A stretch of 64,000 nucleotides of DNA from Marinibacterium anthonyi (GCA_003217735.2 CP031585.1:5163501-5227500), one strand, 5' to 3'. Shown: positions 1 through 8,624, counted from the stretch's first letter. Program-made: numbers and translations. Notes: generated by a model not told the origin, from the letters alone.

Positions 1-1
1 A

Positions 2-484
2 CTGGCGCATTTCCTGTTCGTCCGGCTTTGTGATCACGACGGCTTTACCGAAGCGTTCCGCGCATTGATGGGCGATGAACGAGAAGATTACGGCGCCGCG
101 CTGGACCGCCATTACAACCAGGGTCCGCCCGACGGCTGGCAGGCGGATCACATCACGCCCTATGCCGCATCGCACCCGCACGAGGACTGGGCCGAGACGG
201 TGGCCCACCTGCAGCACCTGGTGGACATCATAGATTGCGCCATCGCCGCCGGCTGGACGATGCCGGACGCACCGGCCGGGTATGACCCCTATGCCGAGGA
301 AGACGCGGAAACCGTGATCACGCTGGGCGCGGATTACGCGATGGGCGTGAACCACATCAACCGGTCGATCGGGCTGGGCGACATCTATCCCTTTGTGCTG
401 ACCGACGGCGTGCGGGACAAGCTGGCCTTTGTGCACGGATGGTTGCGCAAGGGGCCGGCCGGGGCGAACCGGGGGGCGGGGTAA
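2..484 (+). CDS. putative zinc-binding metallopeptidase, C-terminal part (5' truncated by window)
   Basis: The reading frame is open from base 2, so the start codon lies left of the window. The visible part is about 160 residues. It carries FRALMGDEREDYGAAL, then YAASHPHEDWAETVAHLQH, then a helical C-terminus. This pattern is typical of the C-terminal half of the Peptidase_Mx-type (zinc-ribbon plus putative metallopeptidase) family, where an HExxH-like segment would lie further upstream and is not visible here. The family has no well-established substrate. The C-terminus is glycine- and alanine-rich and converges on ohrR with only about 16 bases between them. The family call rests on remembered motif similarity; catalytic competence cannot be judged from this fragment. 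Confidence 0.65.
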   Translation: MAHFLFVRLCDHDGFTEAFRALMGDEREDYGAALDRHYNQGPPDGWQADHITPYAASHPHEDWAETVAHLQHLVDIIDCAIAAGWTMPDAPAGYDPYAEEDAETVITLGADYAMGVNHINRSIGLGDIYPFVLTDGVRDKLAFVHGWLRKGPAGANRGAG

Positions 485-500
485 TCCCCGCCCTGCGCGG

Positions 501-938
501 TCAGGACGCGGCGCGCAGATTGTCCCTGAGCGCGAAGACCTGGTCGCGCAGCGATACCAGGTCGCCCTGGGACAAGCCGGTCGCGTCGAAGACGCAGGCG
601 GCGATCCGGTCCGCTTCGGCCCGCATGTCCCGCCCCTTGGCGGTCAGCGAGATCCGGACCACGCGTTCGTCTTCGGCGTCGCGGGTCTTGGTGACCAGCC
701 CGGCCTGTTCCATCCGCCGCAGCAGCGGGGTCAGCGTGTTGGATTCCAGCGCCAGGTCGTCGCCCAGGTCGGACACACGGCGGCCATCCTCGGCCCACAG
801 CGCCACCAGCACCAGAAGCTGCGGATAGGTCAGGCCCAGGTCCGCCAGCAGGGGACGGTAGATGCGGGTCATGGCGTGGCTCGCCGAGTAGAGGGCGAAA
901 CAGATCATGTCGCGTGTATCGAGGGGGGTATCGGACAT
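501..938 (-). CDS. ohrR: OhrR, MarR-family organic-peroxide-sensing repressor
   Basis: A 145-residue winged-helix MarR protein. The N-terminus contains ICFALYSASHAMTRIYRPLL, with a cysteine at residue 13 in the position of the peroxidatic cysteine of OhrR. A second cysteine at residue 115 fits the resolving cysteine of the two-Cys OhrR subtype known from Xanthomonas. The recognition helix and wing lie around residues 55-100 (SDLGDDLALESNTLTPLLRR, then RDAEDERVVRISLT). In this family, oxidation of the reactive cysteine by organic hydroperoxides releases the repressor from DNA. The gene is divergent from ohr, its expected target, and the 115-bp gap holds three copies of an ATCG-N4-CGAT palindrome. 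The context makes the assignment firm. Confidence 0.93.
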   Translation of the reverse strand: MSDTPLDTRDMICFALYSASHAMTRIYRPLLADLGLTYPQLLVLVALWAEDGRRVSDLGDDLALESNTLTPLLRRMEQAGLVTKTRDAEDERVVRISLTAKGRDMRAEADRIAACVFDATGLSQGDLVSLRDQVFALRDNLRAAS

Positions 939-949
939 GAGGCAGATAT

Positions 950-965
950 AAATCGTGCGCGATAC
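950..965. promoter_or_regulatory. OhrR-like operator, copy 1 (ohrR side)
   Basis: An imperfect 16-bp palindrome AAATCG-TGCG-CGATAC with core ATCG-N4-CGAT, 11 bp upstream of the ohrR start codon. It is the first of three copies of the same core in the ohrR/ohr gap and probably mediates autorepression. The function is inferred from position and repetition. Confidence 0.55.
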
Positions 966-1004
966 AATCTCAATGGGTTGAACCGTCGGATCGGGACACT
1001 ATAT

Positions 1005-1035
1005 GCATCGCACACGATCAAATCGTGTACGATTT
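1005..1035. promoter_or_regulatory. OhrR-like operators, copies 2 and 3 (ohr side)
   Basis: Two further ATCG-N4-CGAT palindromes, with cores at 1007-1018 and 1022-1033, lie 15 bp apart just before ohr. Copy 3 (AAATCG-TGTA-CGATTT) is a perfect palindrome in both half-sites and ends 18 bp before the ohr ATG. Blocking this area would block ohr transcription. The arrangement fits cooperative OhrR binding, but no binding data are available. Confidence 0.6.
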
Positions 1036-1053
1036 AAATAAACGGAGTTCCCC

Positions 1054-1482
1054 ATGTCCATCACACCGGCCTACACCACCACTGTCACTGCAACCGGCGG
1101 CCGCGACGGCAAGGCCCGCACTGCCTCGGGCGACCTGGACGTCAAGCTGGCCCAGCCAAAGGAAATGGGCGGCAGCGGCGACGGCAACAACCCCGAACAG
1201 CTGTTCGCCGCCGGCTATGCGGCCTGCTACCTGAGCGCCATCAAGTTCGGCGCCTCGCAGGACAAATCCCTGCCCAAGGTGCCCGCCGACGCGACCGTCG
1301 AAGCCACCGTCGGCGTGGGCCCGCGCCCGGATGGCGGGTTCGGCCTGAAGGTCGACCTGAAGGTGGTCCTGCCCGGGATCGACGCGGAAGACGGCAAGAA
1401 GATCGCCGATGCCGGACACAAGATCTGCCCCTATACCCATGCGACCAAGGGCAACATCGAAGTGACCACCACGGTCGCCTGA
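1054..1482 (+). CDS. ohr: organic hydroperoxide resistance protein Ohr (OsmC superfamily)
   Basis: A 142-residue cytoplasmic thiol peroxidase that reduces organic hydroperoxides in this family. The two hallmark active-site segments are present: FAAGYAACYLSAI with the peroxidatic cysteine at residue 58, and HKICPYTHATKGNI with the resolving cysteine at residue 125. The length matches the Ohr subgroup of OsmC-like proteins. It starts with ATG after a CGGAG Shine-Dalgarno sequence. It is divergent from ohrR and preceded by two operator-like palindromes, so induction by organic peroxide through OhrR is the likely control. A strong hairpin terminator follows. Confidence 0.95.
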   Translation: MSITPAYTTTVTATGGRDGKARTASGDLDVKLAQPKEMGGSGDGNNPEQLFAAGYAACYLSAIKFGASQDKSLPKVPADATVEATVGVGPRPDGGFGLKVDLKVVLPGIDAEDGKKIADAGHKICPYTHATKGNIEVTTTVA

Positions 1483-1501
1483 TAGCCCTGACCAGACATG
1501 A

Positions 1502-1533
1502 AAACGGGCGCGGAGAAATCTCCGCGCCCGTTT
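1502..1533 (+). terminator. intrinsic terminator after ohr
   Basis: A near-perfect 14-15 bp stem (AAACGGGCGCGGAG paired with its complement) around a short AT loop, ending in TTT. It lies 20 bases after the ohr stop codon and faces ilvE, which runs in the opposite direction, so it may serve both strands. Confidence 0.85.
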
Positions 1534-1587
1534 CTGTTCCAGTGAGCCGGTTCGGCGCGGCGGGGTGAACCCCGCCTTATGCCCGGA

Positions 1588-2454
1588 TCAGGCGCGCACC
1601 AGCTTCTCGTAGCTTTGCGAGATATCGCGGGTCAGGGCGCCGACCTCGAAATTGTAGTCGCCGATCTGGCCGACGGGGGTGACCTCGGCTGCGGTGCCGG
1701 TCAGCCAGCATTGTTCAAAGCTTTCCATCTCGCCCGGCTCGATATGGCGTTCATGCACCTTGATCTGGCGATCCTTCAGCATGCCGATGACCGTCTGGCG
1801 GGTCAGGCCGTTCAGGAAGCAATCCGCGTCCGGGGTGTGAACCTCGCCATCCTTGACGAAGAAGATGTTCGCGCCCGTCGCCTCGGCCACGTAGCCGCGG
1901 TAATCCATGAACAGCGCGTCCGAACAGCCCTTGGCCTCGGCCGCGTGCTTGGACATGGTGCAGATCATGTAAAGACCGGCCGCCTTGGCGTGCACCGGGA
2001 TCGTCTCGGGCGACGGGCGTTTCCACTTGGAGATGTCGAGCTTGGCGCCCTTCATCTTGGCGTCGCCATAGTAGTTGCCCCATTCCCAGCCGGCGACGGC
2101 CAGGCGAACCGGGTTGCGCGCCGCCGAAACGCCCATGTCCTCGCCCGCGCCGCGCCATGCGACCGCACGGACATAGGCATCGGTCCAGCCGTTGGCCTCC
2201 AGCATGGCGTATTTGGCCGCCTCGATCTCGTCGACGGTATAGGGGATTTCGAAATCCAGCATCTGCGCCGACTTGCGCAGCCGTTCCGAATGGTCCCGGC
2301 CCCGGAAGATCTTGCCGCTATAGCACCGCTCGCCCTCGAAGACGGATGAGGCATAGTGGAGGCCATGGGTCAGAATGTGTACATTCGCGGCCCGCCATTC
2401 CACCAATTTGCCATCCATCCAGATGAAACCGTCGCGATCGTCATATCCTGCCAT
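1588..2454 (-). CDS. ilvE: branched-chain amino acid aminotransferase IlvE
   Basis: A 288-residue fold-type IV PLP transaminase catalysing the last step of valine, leucine and isoleucine synthesis. The N-terminus FIWMDGKLVEWRAANVHI, then HYASSVFEG, is characteristic of IlvE. The PLP lysine is K157 in HAKAAGLYM, and the phosphate-binding end LTGTAAEVTPVG is present. The start at 2454 is preferred over an in-frame ATG six codons upstream because GAGGGGAG lies at Shine-Dalgarno distance before it. The gene is divergent from petP with a 154-bp gap. It shares the fold with D-amino-acid transaminases, but the sequence reads as the biosynthetic branched-chain enzyme. Confidence 0.93.
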   Translation of the reverse strand: MAGYDDRDGFIWMDGKLVEWRAANVHILTHGLHYASSVFEGERCYSGKIFRGRDHSERLRKSAQMLDFEIPYTVDEIEAAKYAMLEANGWTDAYVRAVAWRGAGEDMGVSAARNPVRLAVAGWEWGNYYGDAKMKGAKLDISKWKRPSPETIPVHAKAAGLYMICTMSKHAAEAKGCSDALFMDYRGYVAEATGANIFFVKDGEVHTPDADCFLNGLTRQTVIGMLKDRQIKVHERHIEPGEMESFEQCWLTGTAAEVTPVGQIGDYNFEVGALTRDISQSYEKLVRA

Positions 2455-2608
2455 GAGATTTACTCCCCTCATGCTTTTCGAAAGTTGCGCCCTTCAGGTC
2501 CGTAACGGACATAATATTGCGCTGAAGACGCGATTCGTTACCTCTTCACTCTTGGAATGTCAACAAGGCTGACGTATAACGCCTAAACGACAGGCGTGAG
2601 GGAACGTT

Positions 2609-3121
2609 ATGGGAGATGTACGGGTGCCGCAGGGCACCAGCGGCGAACTTTTGCTTTTCCTGACCGACGAACAGTTGCGTCAGGGAATCGAGGCGATGTT
2701 CTTCGCCTATCGCGGTTTCACCGCGGATCCGGACCGGATCCTGGCGGAACTGTCCTATGGCCGGGCGCATCACCGCGCGATCCACTTCATCAACCGCGCG
2801 CCGGGCACCACGGTGAACAACCTGCTGCGGATCCTGGGCGTGACCAAGCAGTCGCTGAACCGGGTGCTGCGGACCCTGATCGAAGACGGGCTGGTCGAAA
2901 GCCGGGTGGGCGCGCGGGACAAGCGCGAACGCCACCTGTACCTGACCGAGTCCGGCGAGGGACTGGAACAGCAGCTGTCCGATGCCCAGCGGGCGCGGAT
3001 GCGGGCGGCCTTTCGCGAAGCCGGGCCCGAAGCCGTCGCCGGCTTTCGCAAGGTACTGGAAGCCATGATGGACGCGGATATGCGGCGCGCCTATAAGCGT
3101 CTGAAGGACAAGGCCAACTGA
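2609..3121 (+). CDS. petP: MarR-family regulator, PetP-like
   Basis: A 170-residue MarR-type protein with a winged helix around residues 60-115 (FINRAPGTTVNNLLRILGV, then VGARDKRERHLYLTESG). It sits 43 bp upstream of an OmpR-type regulator that looks like PetR. In Rhodobacter capsulatus, petP and petR form such a pair and were linked to cytochrome bc1 expression. Here no petABC genes are nearby. The start is ATG with GAGGGA upstream. The symbol rests on the pairing and the PetR resemblance; the effector and targets are unknown. Confidence 0.75.
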   Translation: MGDVRVPQGTSGELLLFLTDEQLRQGIEAMFFAYRGFTADPDRILAELSYGRAHHRAIHFINRAPGTTVNNLLRILGVTKQSLNRVLRTLIEDGLVESRVGARDKRERHLYLTESGEGLEQQLSDAQRARMRAAFREAGPEAVAGFRKVLEAMMDADMRRAYKRLKDKAN

Positions 3122-3164
3122 CAGGCCGAACCAAGTCCGCGACAGGGTTTATTTCCGAGGTTTC

Positions 3165-3866
3165 ATGACCGAGCTCGACGCCCACCTGCTGATCGTCGAC
3201 GATGACGAACGGATCCGGGATCTTCTGAAGAAGTTCCTGATGCGTCACGGATTCCTCGTGACCGCCGCCCGCGACGCGGCGCATGCGCGGCGGATCCTGT
3301 CGGGGCTCGACTTCGACATGATCGTGATGGACGTGATGATGCCGGGCGAGGACGGGATCACCCTGACAGCCGCCCTGCGCGAAACGATGATGACGCCGAT
3401 CCTGTTGCTGACGGCCAAGGGCGACACCGAACACCGGATCCAGGGGCTTGAGGCCGGCGCGGATGATTACCTGTCCAAGCCCTTCGAACCAAAGGAACTT
3501 CTGCTGCGGATCAACGCCATCCTGCGGCGCATGCCCGAGGCCCCGACCGAGGTGGCGACGCGCAAGATCCTGCACCTGGGCCCGATCCGTTACGACATCG
3601 AAAAGGGCGAGATGTGGCAGGGCGACCAACCCGTGCGCCTGACCGCCACGGAAAGCCAGCTGATGCGGATCTTCTCGTCCTGCCCGGGCGAGCCGGTCAG
3701 CCGCACCCGCCTGGTCGAGGACCTGGGCCGCGACAGGGGCCAGGCCCAGGAACGCGCCGTCGACGTCCAGATCACGCGACTGCGCCGCAAGATCGAAAGC
3801 GATCCGAAACAGCCGCGTTACCTGCAGACGGTGCGCGGCGCGGGCTACATGCTGGCGCCCGACTGA
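3165..3866 (+). CDS. petR: OmpR-family response regulator, PetR-like
   Basis: A 233-residue two-domain regulator. The receiver (about 1-120) has the acidic pocket at D12-D14, phosphoacceptor D56 in VMDVMMPGEDG, and K105 in LSKPFEPKELLLR. The C-terminal winged helix (about 135-230) contains VDVQITRLRRKIE and the wing TVRGAGYML. The N-terminal half closely matches the PetR type of Rhodobacter. No sensor kinase gene is adjacent, so any partner is elsewhere. It probably forms an operon with petP. Confidence 0.82.
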   Translation: MTELDAHLLIVDDDERIRDLLKKFLMRHGFLVTAARDAAHARRILSGLDFDMIVMDVMMPGEDGITLTAALRETMMTPILLLTAKGDTEHRIQGLEAGADDYLSKPFEPKELLLRINAILRRMPEAPTEVATRKILHLGPIRYDIEKGEMWQGDQPVRLTATESQLMRIFSSCPGEPVSRTRLVEDLGRDRGQAQERAVDVQITRLRRKIESDPKQPRYLQTVRGAGYMLAPD

Positions 3867-3962
3867 ACCGCGCCTGAACTGCGTTTGGCGCGCGTCTGGC
3901 GCCCCACGCATCACACTTTCGCGACGGTTGCCCCGTGGGATACCAGTTGCTAGCGTGATGGC

Positions 3963-4889
3963 ATGAAAACAGCCCTGATCACCCATGCCGACGGCCTGCG
4001 CCATGTCACGCCCCAGGGTCACCCCGAACGGGTGGTGCGGCTGGAACATGTGCTGCACGCGCTGGACCCGCTGGATCTGAACCGCGTCACCGCGCCCTTG
4101 GCCGCCGATGACGATATCCTGCGCTGCCACCCGGCCGATTACATCGCCGACCTGAAGGATGCGCTGCCCGAGGACGGGATCGTCCAGGTCGACGGCGATA
4201 CCTTCCTGTCGCCCGGTTCGCTGGACGCCGCCTATCGCGCGGTGGGCGCGGCCCTGCGCGGCGTCGACATGGTGCTGGGCGGCGAGGCGCCCAACGCCTT
4301 TGCCGCCGTGCGCCCGCCCGGCCATCACGCGGAAACCCGCACCGCCATGGGGTTCTGCATCTTCGGCAGCGTCGCCATCGCCGCGAAACACGCGCTGGAC
4401 CATCACGGGCTGTCGAAGGTGGCCGTCGTGGATTTCGACGTCCACCACGGCAACGGCACGCAGGACCTGCTGTGGGCCGAATCCCGCACGCTGTTCATCA
4501 GTTCCCAGCAGATCCCGCTGTTCCCGGGCACCGGCCGGGCCAATGAAACCGGCGCATACGGCAACGTCCTGAACCTGCCGCTGGCCCCCAATACCGGCGG
4601 GGCCGAGATGCGCGCCGCCTACACCGGCCAGGCCTTTGCCCGGCTGCGGTCGTTCCGCCCCGAGCTGATCCTGATCTCGGCCGGGTTCGATGCCCATGCC
4701 GCCGATCCGCTGGCCAACCTGATGTGGGAAACGGAGGATTTCCGCTGGCTGACCGCCGAGCTGTGCGCGATTGCCGCCGATGTTTGCGACGGGCGGATTG
4801 TGTCATGCCTTGAAGGCGGCTACGACCTGCAGGCGCTGGCCGCCTCGGCCAAGGCACATGTGGAAGAACTGATGAAGGCCGCAGGATGA
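3963..4889 (+). CDS. histone deacetylase family protein (class II-like / AcuC-like amidohydrolase)
   Basis: A 308-residue arginase-deacetylase-fold hydrolase. The catalytic pair is HH at 121-122 in RPPGHHAE. The zinc ligands read as D159 and H161 in DFDVHHGNGTQD and D243 in SAGFDAH. The transition-state tyrosine is Y287 in EGGYDL. Bacterial members remove acetyl groups from polyamines or other small amines, or from protein lysines; the substrate cannot be chosen from sequence. Its stop overlaps the xseB start (ATGA), so it heads an operon with xseB, ispA and dxs, an order common in this group. Two polyamine transport clusters lie further along, but that is no proof of linkage. Confidence 0.85.
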   Translation: MKTALITHADGLRHVTPQGHPERVVRLEHVLHALDPLDLNRVTAPLAADDDILRCHPADYIADLKDALPEDGIVQVDGDTFLSPGSLDAAYRAVGAALRGVDMVLGGEAPNAFAAVRPPGHHAETRTAMGFCIFGSVAIAAKHALDHHGLSKVAVVDFDVHHGNGTQDLLWAESRTLFISSQQIPLFPGTGRANETGAYGNVLNLPLAPNTGGAEMRAAYTGQAFARLRSFRPELILISAGFDAHAADPLANLMWETEDFRWLTAELCAIAADVCDGRIVSCLEGGYDLQALAASAKAHVEELMKAAG

Positions 4890-5128
4890 CCGAGACACCT
4901 GTCGACGAGATGAGCTTTGAACAAGCGATGAAGGAACTGGACGCCGTGGTCCGCCAGCTGGAAGGCGGCGACGTGGCGCTGGAGGCGTCGATCGCATTGT
5001 ACGAACGCGGCGCGCTTCTGAAGAAACGCTGCGAGACCCTGCTGAAAAGCGCCGAGGAAAAGGTGGCCGCCATTACCACCGACGCCGACGGCAACCCGAC
5101 GGGGCTGAAGCCGGTCGACGGTCTCTGA
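4886..5128 (+). CDS. xseB: exodeoxyribonuclease VII small subunit
   Basis: An 80-residue helical protein with the family signature SFEQAMKELDAVVRQLEGG followed by LEASIALYERGALLKKRCE. It is the small partner of XseA in exonuclease VII, which degrades single-stranded DNA to oligonucleotides. The start overlaps the deacetylase stop by 4 bp, and ispA follows after two bases. The C-terminal tail after about residue 60 is a weakly conserved extension. xseA is not in the window. Confidence 0.93.
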   Translation: MTETPVDEMSFEQAMKELDAVVRQLEGGDVALEASIALYERGALLKKRCETLLKSAEEKVAAITTDADGNPTGLKPVDGL

Positions 5129-5130
5129 TC

Positions 5131-5997
5131 ATGTTTTCCGAACGGCTGGAGGCCGACGCCCGCGCCATCGCGGCCAAGTTCGACGTGGTGCTGTCCGAAT
5201 TCGACGACCTGCCGGTGACCCGGGCCATGCGGTGGGCGACCAACGGCGGCAAGCGGCTGCGCGGGTTCCTGGTACTGGAAGGCGCGCGGCTGCATGATGT
5301 CCCGCAATTCCGCGCGATTTGGCCCGCCAGCGCCATCGAGGCGATGCACGCCTATTCGCTGGTGCACGACGATCTGCCCGCCATGGACGACGACGACCTG
5401 CGCCGGGGCCAGCCCACGGTGCATGTGAAATGGGACGAGGCCACCGCGATCCTGGCCGGCGATGCGCTGCAGGCGCTGGCGTTCGAGCTGACAACGCGCC
5501 CCGACGTGGGCAAGCCAGAGATTCGCGCCGACCTGGCCCTGACGCTGGCCCGCGCCGCCGGGGCCCATGGCATGGTGCTGGGCCAGGCGCTGGATATCGC
5601 CGCCGAATCCGCCGACAAGCCGCTGAGCCTGGACGAAATCACCGCGCTGCAATCGGGCAAGACCGGCGAGCTGATCGCCTGGGCCGCCATGTCCGGGCCG
5701 CGCCTGGCCGGGGAAAGCCCGGCACGCATGCGCCTTTATGCCGACGCACTGGGATTGGCCTTTCAGATCCATGACGATATCCTCGATGTCGAGGGCGACG
5801 TGGAAAAGACCGGCAAGCGCCTGCAGAAAGACGCCGATGCCGGCAAGGCCACCTTCGTTTCTCTCCTGGGACTGGACGCCGCGCGCAAGCGCGCCAAGTC
5901 TCTGGTGGAAGAAGCCTGCGACGCGCTGGCCCCCTATGGATCCCGGGCGGATACCTTGCGGGAAACGGCCCGCTTCGTTATTGCCCGCGAAAGCTGA
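5131..5997 (+). CDS. ispA: polyprenyl (farnesyl) diphosphate synthase
   Basis: A 288-residue trans-isoprenyl diphosphate synthase. The first aspartate-rich motif is VHDDLPAMDDDDLRRG and the second is QIHDDILDVEGD; both bind the Mg-diphosphate. Length and neighbourhood (xseB upstream, dxs 25 bp downstream) are those of the farnesyl diphosphate synthase IspA of alphaproteobacteria. It condenses IPP with DMAPP and GPP to supply quinones and larger isoprenoids. Chain length is inferred; a geranylgeranyl product cannot be ruled out by eye. Confidence 0.9.
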   Translation: MFSERLEADARAIAAKFDVVLSEFDDLPVTRAMRWATNGGKRLRGFLVLEGARLHDVPQFRAIWPASAIEAMHAYSLVHDDLPAMDDDDLRRGQPTVHVKWDEATAILAGDALQALAFELTTRPDVGKPEIRADLALTLARAAGAHGMVLGQALDIAAESADKPLSLDEITALQSGKTGELIAWAAMSGPRLAGESPARMRLYADALGLAFQIHDDILDVEGDVEKTGKRLQKDADAGKATFVSLLGLDAARKRAKSLVEEACDALAPYGSRADTLRETARFVIARES

Positions 5998-6021
5998 ACG
6001 CCGCGCCGAAGGGAGGCGCCC

Positions 6022-7950
6022 ATGTCCGACCGACCCAAGACCCCGCTGCTGGACCAGGTCCACATCCCCGCCGATCTGAAGCGCTTCAACGATGCGGAGC
6101 TGACGCAGATCGCCCATGAACTGCGGGCCGAGACCATTTCCGCCGTGTCCGAGACCGGCGGCCACCTGGGCGCGGGCCTGGGCGTGGTGGAACTGACCGT
6201 GGCGCTGCACGCGGTGTTCGATACGCCGCGCGACAAGCTGATCTGGGACGTGTCGCACCAATCCTATCCGCACAAGATCCTGACCGGCCGCCGCGACCGC
6301 ATCCGCACGCTGCGCCAGAAGGACGGGCTGTCGGGCTTCACCAAGCGGTCCGAAAGCCCCTATGACCCGTTCGGCGCGGCCCATTCGTCGACGTCGATTT
6401 CCGCCGGTCTGGGCTTTGCCGTGGCCCGCGACCTGGGCGGCAAGATCCCCGAAGGCATCGGCGACGCCATCGCCGTGATCGGCGACGGATCGATGAGCGC
6501 GGGCATGGCGTTCGAGGCGATGAACAACGCGGGCCACCTGGGCAAGCGGATGATCGTCATCCTCAACGACAACAAGATGTCCATTGCGCCGCCCACCGGC
6601 GCCCTGTCCAACTACCTCTCGCGGCTGTATGCCGAAGCCCCGTTCCAGGATCTCAAGTCCGCCGCCAAGGCCGCGGTGTCGATGCTGCCCGAACCGTTCC
6701 GCGAAGGCGCCAAGCGCGCCAAGGAGATGCTGAAGGGCATGGCCGTGGGCGGTACGATGTTCGAGGAACTGGGCTTTTCCTACCTTGGCCCCATCGACGG
6801 GCATGACATGTCGCAACTGCTGCCCGTCCTGCGCACCATCCGGTCGCGGGCCACGGGGCCCGTCCTGCTGCATGTGATCACAAAGAAGGGCAAGGGCTAC
6901 GCCCCCGCCGAAGGCGCCCGCGACAAGGGGCATGCCACCGCCAAGTTCGATGTGATCACAGGCGAACAGAAAAAGACTCCGTCGAATGCGCCAAGCTACA
7001 CGTCCGTCTTCGCGCAAAGCCTGCTGCGCGAGGCGGAAAGTGACGACAAGATCTGCGCCGTCACGGCCGCGATGCCGGATGGCACGGGCCTGAACCTGTT
7101 TGCCGAACGCTATCCGTCGCGCTGTTTTGACGTGGGCATCGCCGAACAGCACGGGGTGACCTTCTGCGCCGGGTTGGCCGCGGGGGGCATGAAGCCGTTT
7201 TGCACGATGTATTCGACCTTCCTGCAGCGCGGTTACGACCAGGTGGTGCACGACGTCGCCATCCAGCGCCTGCCGGTGCGGTTCGCCATCGACCGGGCGG
7301 GCCTGGTCGGCGCCGACGGGGCCACCCACGCCGGGTCCTTCGACATCGCCTTTCTCGCCAACCTGCCCGGCTTCACCGTGATGGCCGCCGCCGACGAGGC
7401 GGAGCTGGTGCACATGGTCGCCACCGCCGCCGCCCATGACGACGGGCCCATCGCCTTCCGCTTTCCGCGCGGCGAAGGCGCCGGTGTGGAAATGCCGGAA
7501 CGCGGCCAGCCGCTGCAGATCGGCAAGGGCCGGATCATGCGCGAAGGCGGGCGCGTCGCCATCCTGTCCTTCGGCACCCGCCTGACCGAGGTGCTGAAAG
7601 CCGCCGAAGCGCTGGACGCCGCCGGCCTGTCGCCCACCGTGGCCGATGCGCGGTTCGCCAAGCCGCTGGACCGCGACCTGATCCTGCAGCTTGCCCGCCA
7701 CCACGAGGTCCTGATCACCGTCGAGGAAGGCGCGATCGGCGGCTTTGGTTCGCACGTGGCGCAATTGCTGGCCGACGAAGGCGTGTTCGACCACGGTCTG
7801 AAATACCGGTCCATGGTGCTGCCCGACATCTTCATCGACCAGGCCAGCCCCGCCGACATGTACGCGGTCGCCGGCATGAGCGCCGCGCAGATCGAAGCCA
7901 AGGTGCTGGAAACCCTGGGCGTCGCCACCATCGGAGAGCTGAGGGCCTGA
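6022..7950 (+). CDS. dxs: 1-deoxy-D-xylulose-5-phosphate synthase
   Basis: A 642-residue thiamine-diphosphate enzyme that condenses pyruvate with glyceraldehyde 3-phosphate, the first step of the MEP isoprenoid pathway. Visible landmarks are [16 protein letters not shown] and [17 protein letters not shown] near the N-terminus, the TPP motif [18 protein letters not shown] with ILNDNKMSI, and the catalytic-glutamate segment [17 protein letters not shown]. The C-terminal transketolase domain ends with [14 protein letters not shown]. The length is normal for the family. It is the last clear member of the deacetylase-xseB-ispA-dxs operon; the next gene starts about 50 bp or less downstream. Confidence 0.97.
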   Translation: MSDRPKTPLLDQVHIPADLKRFNDAELTQIAHELRAETISAVSETGGHLGAGLGVVELTVALHAVFDTPRDKLIWDVSHQSYPHKILTGRRDRIRTLRQKDGLSGFTKRSESPYDPFGAAHSSTSISAGLGFAVARDLGGKIPEGIGDAIAVIGDGSMSAGMAFEAMNNAGHLGKRMIVILNDNKMSIAPPTGALSNYLSRLYAEAPFQDLKSAAKAAVSMLPEPFREGAKRAKEMLKGMAVGGTMFEELGFSYLGPIDGHDMSQLLPVLRTIRSRATGPVLLHVITKKGKGYAPAEGARDKGHATAKFDVITGEQKKTPSNAPSYTSVFAQSLLREAESDDKICAVTAAMPDGTGLNLFAERYPSRCFDVGIAEQHGVTFCAGLAAGGMKPFCTMYSTFLQRGYDQVVHDVAIQRLPVRFAIDRAGLVGADGATHAGSFDIAFLANLPGFTVMAAADEAELVHMVATAAAHDDGPIAFRFPRGEGAGVEMPERGQPLQIGKGRIMREGGRVAILSFGTRLTEVLKAAEALDAAGLSPTVADARFAKPLDRDLILQLARHHEVLITVEEGAIGGFGSHVAQLLADEGVFDHGLKYRSMVLPDIFIDQASPADMYAVAGMSAAQIEAKVLETLGVATIGELRA

Positions 7951-7997
7951 GCCTGAGCCTGGACATCCACGCCCGCCCGGTCCGGATCTATCGTGTT

Positions 7998-8624
7998 GTG
8001 ACCGTGATCCTGGCGGCGGCCTACCTGGCCTGGCAGATCGTCACCGCCACCAACTGGCCGGCCGGCGGTTGTTTTCGCTACCTCACGATCTGGGCGCTGA
8101 CCCTGTCGCTGTATTCCGCGACCCGCATGCTGGCGCTAAGCCATGATCGGATCACCCGGCGGCACGAGGCGACGGCGATGTGCGCGTCGGTGCTGAACGT
8201 GATGGTGGTGTTCCTGTACTGGAAGCTATACGCCGAGGATCCGGCACTGGTGAACGGCAACGGCGATATCCCGTTCCTGGAACAATACTACCTACACGGC
8301 CTTGGCCCCGCGCTGCAGATCGTCGATGCCCTGCTGATCGCACGCGTGTTCCGCCGGGCACAGCGGGCGGTGCTGCCCTTGCTGGGGATCATCGTGGGCT
8401 ATGTCGCCTGGGCCGAACTGGTCGTGCAGCACCGCGCCCAACGCCCCGTCGGGACCGTCACCAGCGGCCTGCCCTACCCGTTCCTGAACGCGCTGGAGCT
8501 GCCGGAAAGGCTGATGTTCTACGCCTCCAACGGCGCCGTGGCGATGATCGTGCTGGGGGGATTCGCGCTGATCGGTGCCTTTCTGACCCGCATCCTGCCG
8601 CCAATGACACCAAAACCACGGTGA
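7998..8624 (+). CDS. multi-pass membrane protein resembling AIG1/ADTRP (FAR-17a) family
   Basis: About 208 residues with roughly six hydrophobic segments. The pattern FRYLTIWALTLSLYS (T30), a histidine at the head of a later helix in YYLHGLGPALQIVDALL (H100), and GLPYPFLNAL match the layout of the eukaryotic AIG1/ADTRP family. Those membrane threonine hydrolases use a conserved Thr and His to cleave fatty-acid esters of hydroxy fatty acids. Bacterial relatives exist but are little studied. The start is uncertain: the GTG at 7998 has no good Shine-Dalgarno sequence, while the same frame is open upstream with plausible sequence (LDIHARPVRIYRV) preceded by GGAGAGCTGAGGG, which could imply a CTG start near 7953-7959. 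It probably reads through from dxs. Confidence 0.5.
   Translation: MTVILAAAYLAWQIVTATNWPAGGCFRYLTIWALTLSLYSATRMLALSHDRITRRHEATAMCASVLNVMVVFLYWKLYAEDPALVNGNGDIPFLEQYYLHGLGPALQIVDALLIARVFRRAQRAVLPLLGIIVGYVAWAELVVQHRAQRPVGTVTSGLPYPFLNALELPERLMFYASNGAVAMIVLGGFALIGAFLTRILPPMTPKPR

Noticed and set aside
4498-7794. Very long open frame on the minus strand, antisense to ispA and dxs
   Set aside because: It mirrors highly conserved genes on the + strand. The predicted protein is a Gly/Arg/His-rich low-complexity product of GC-rich codons, without domains or start signals.
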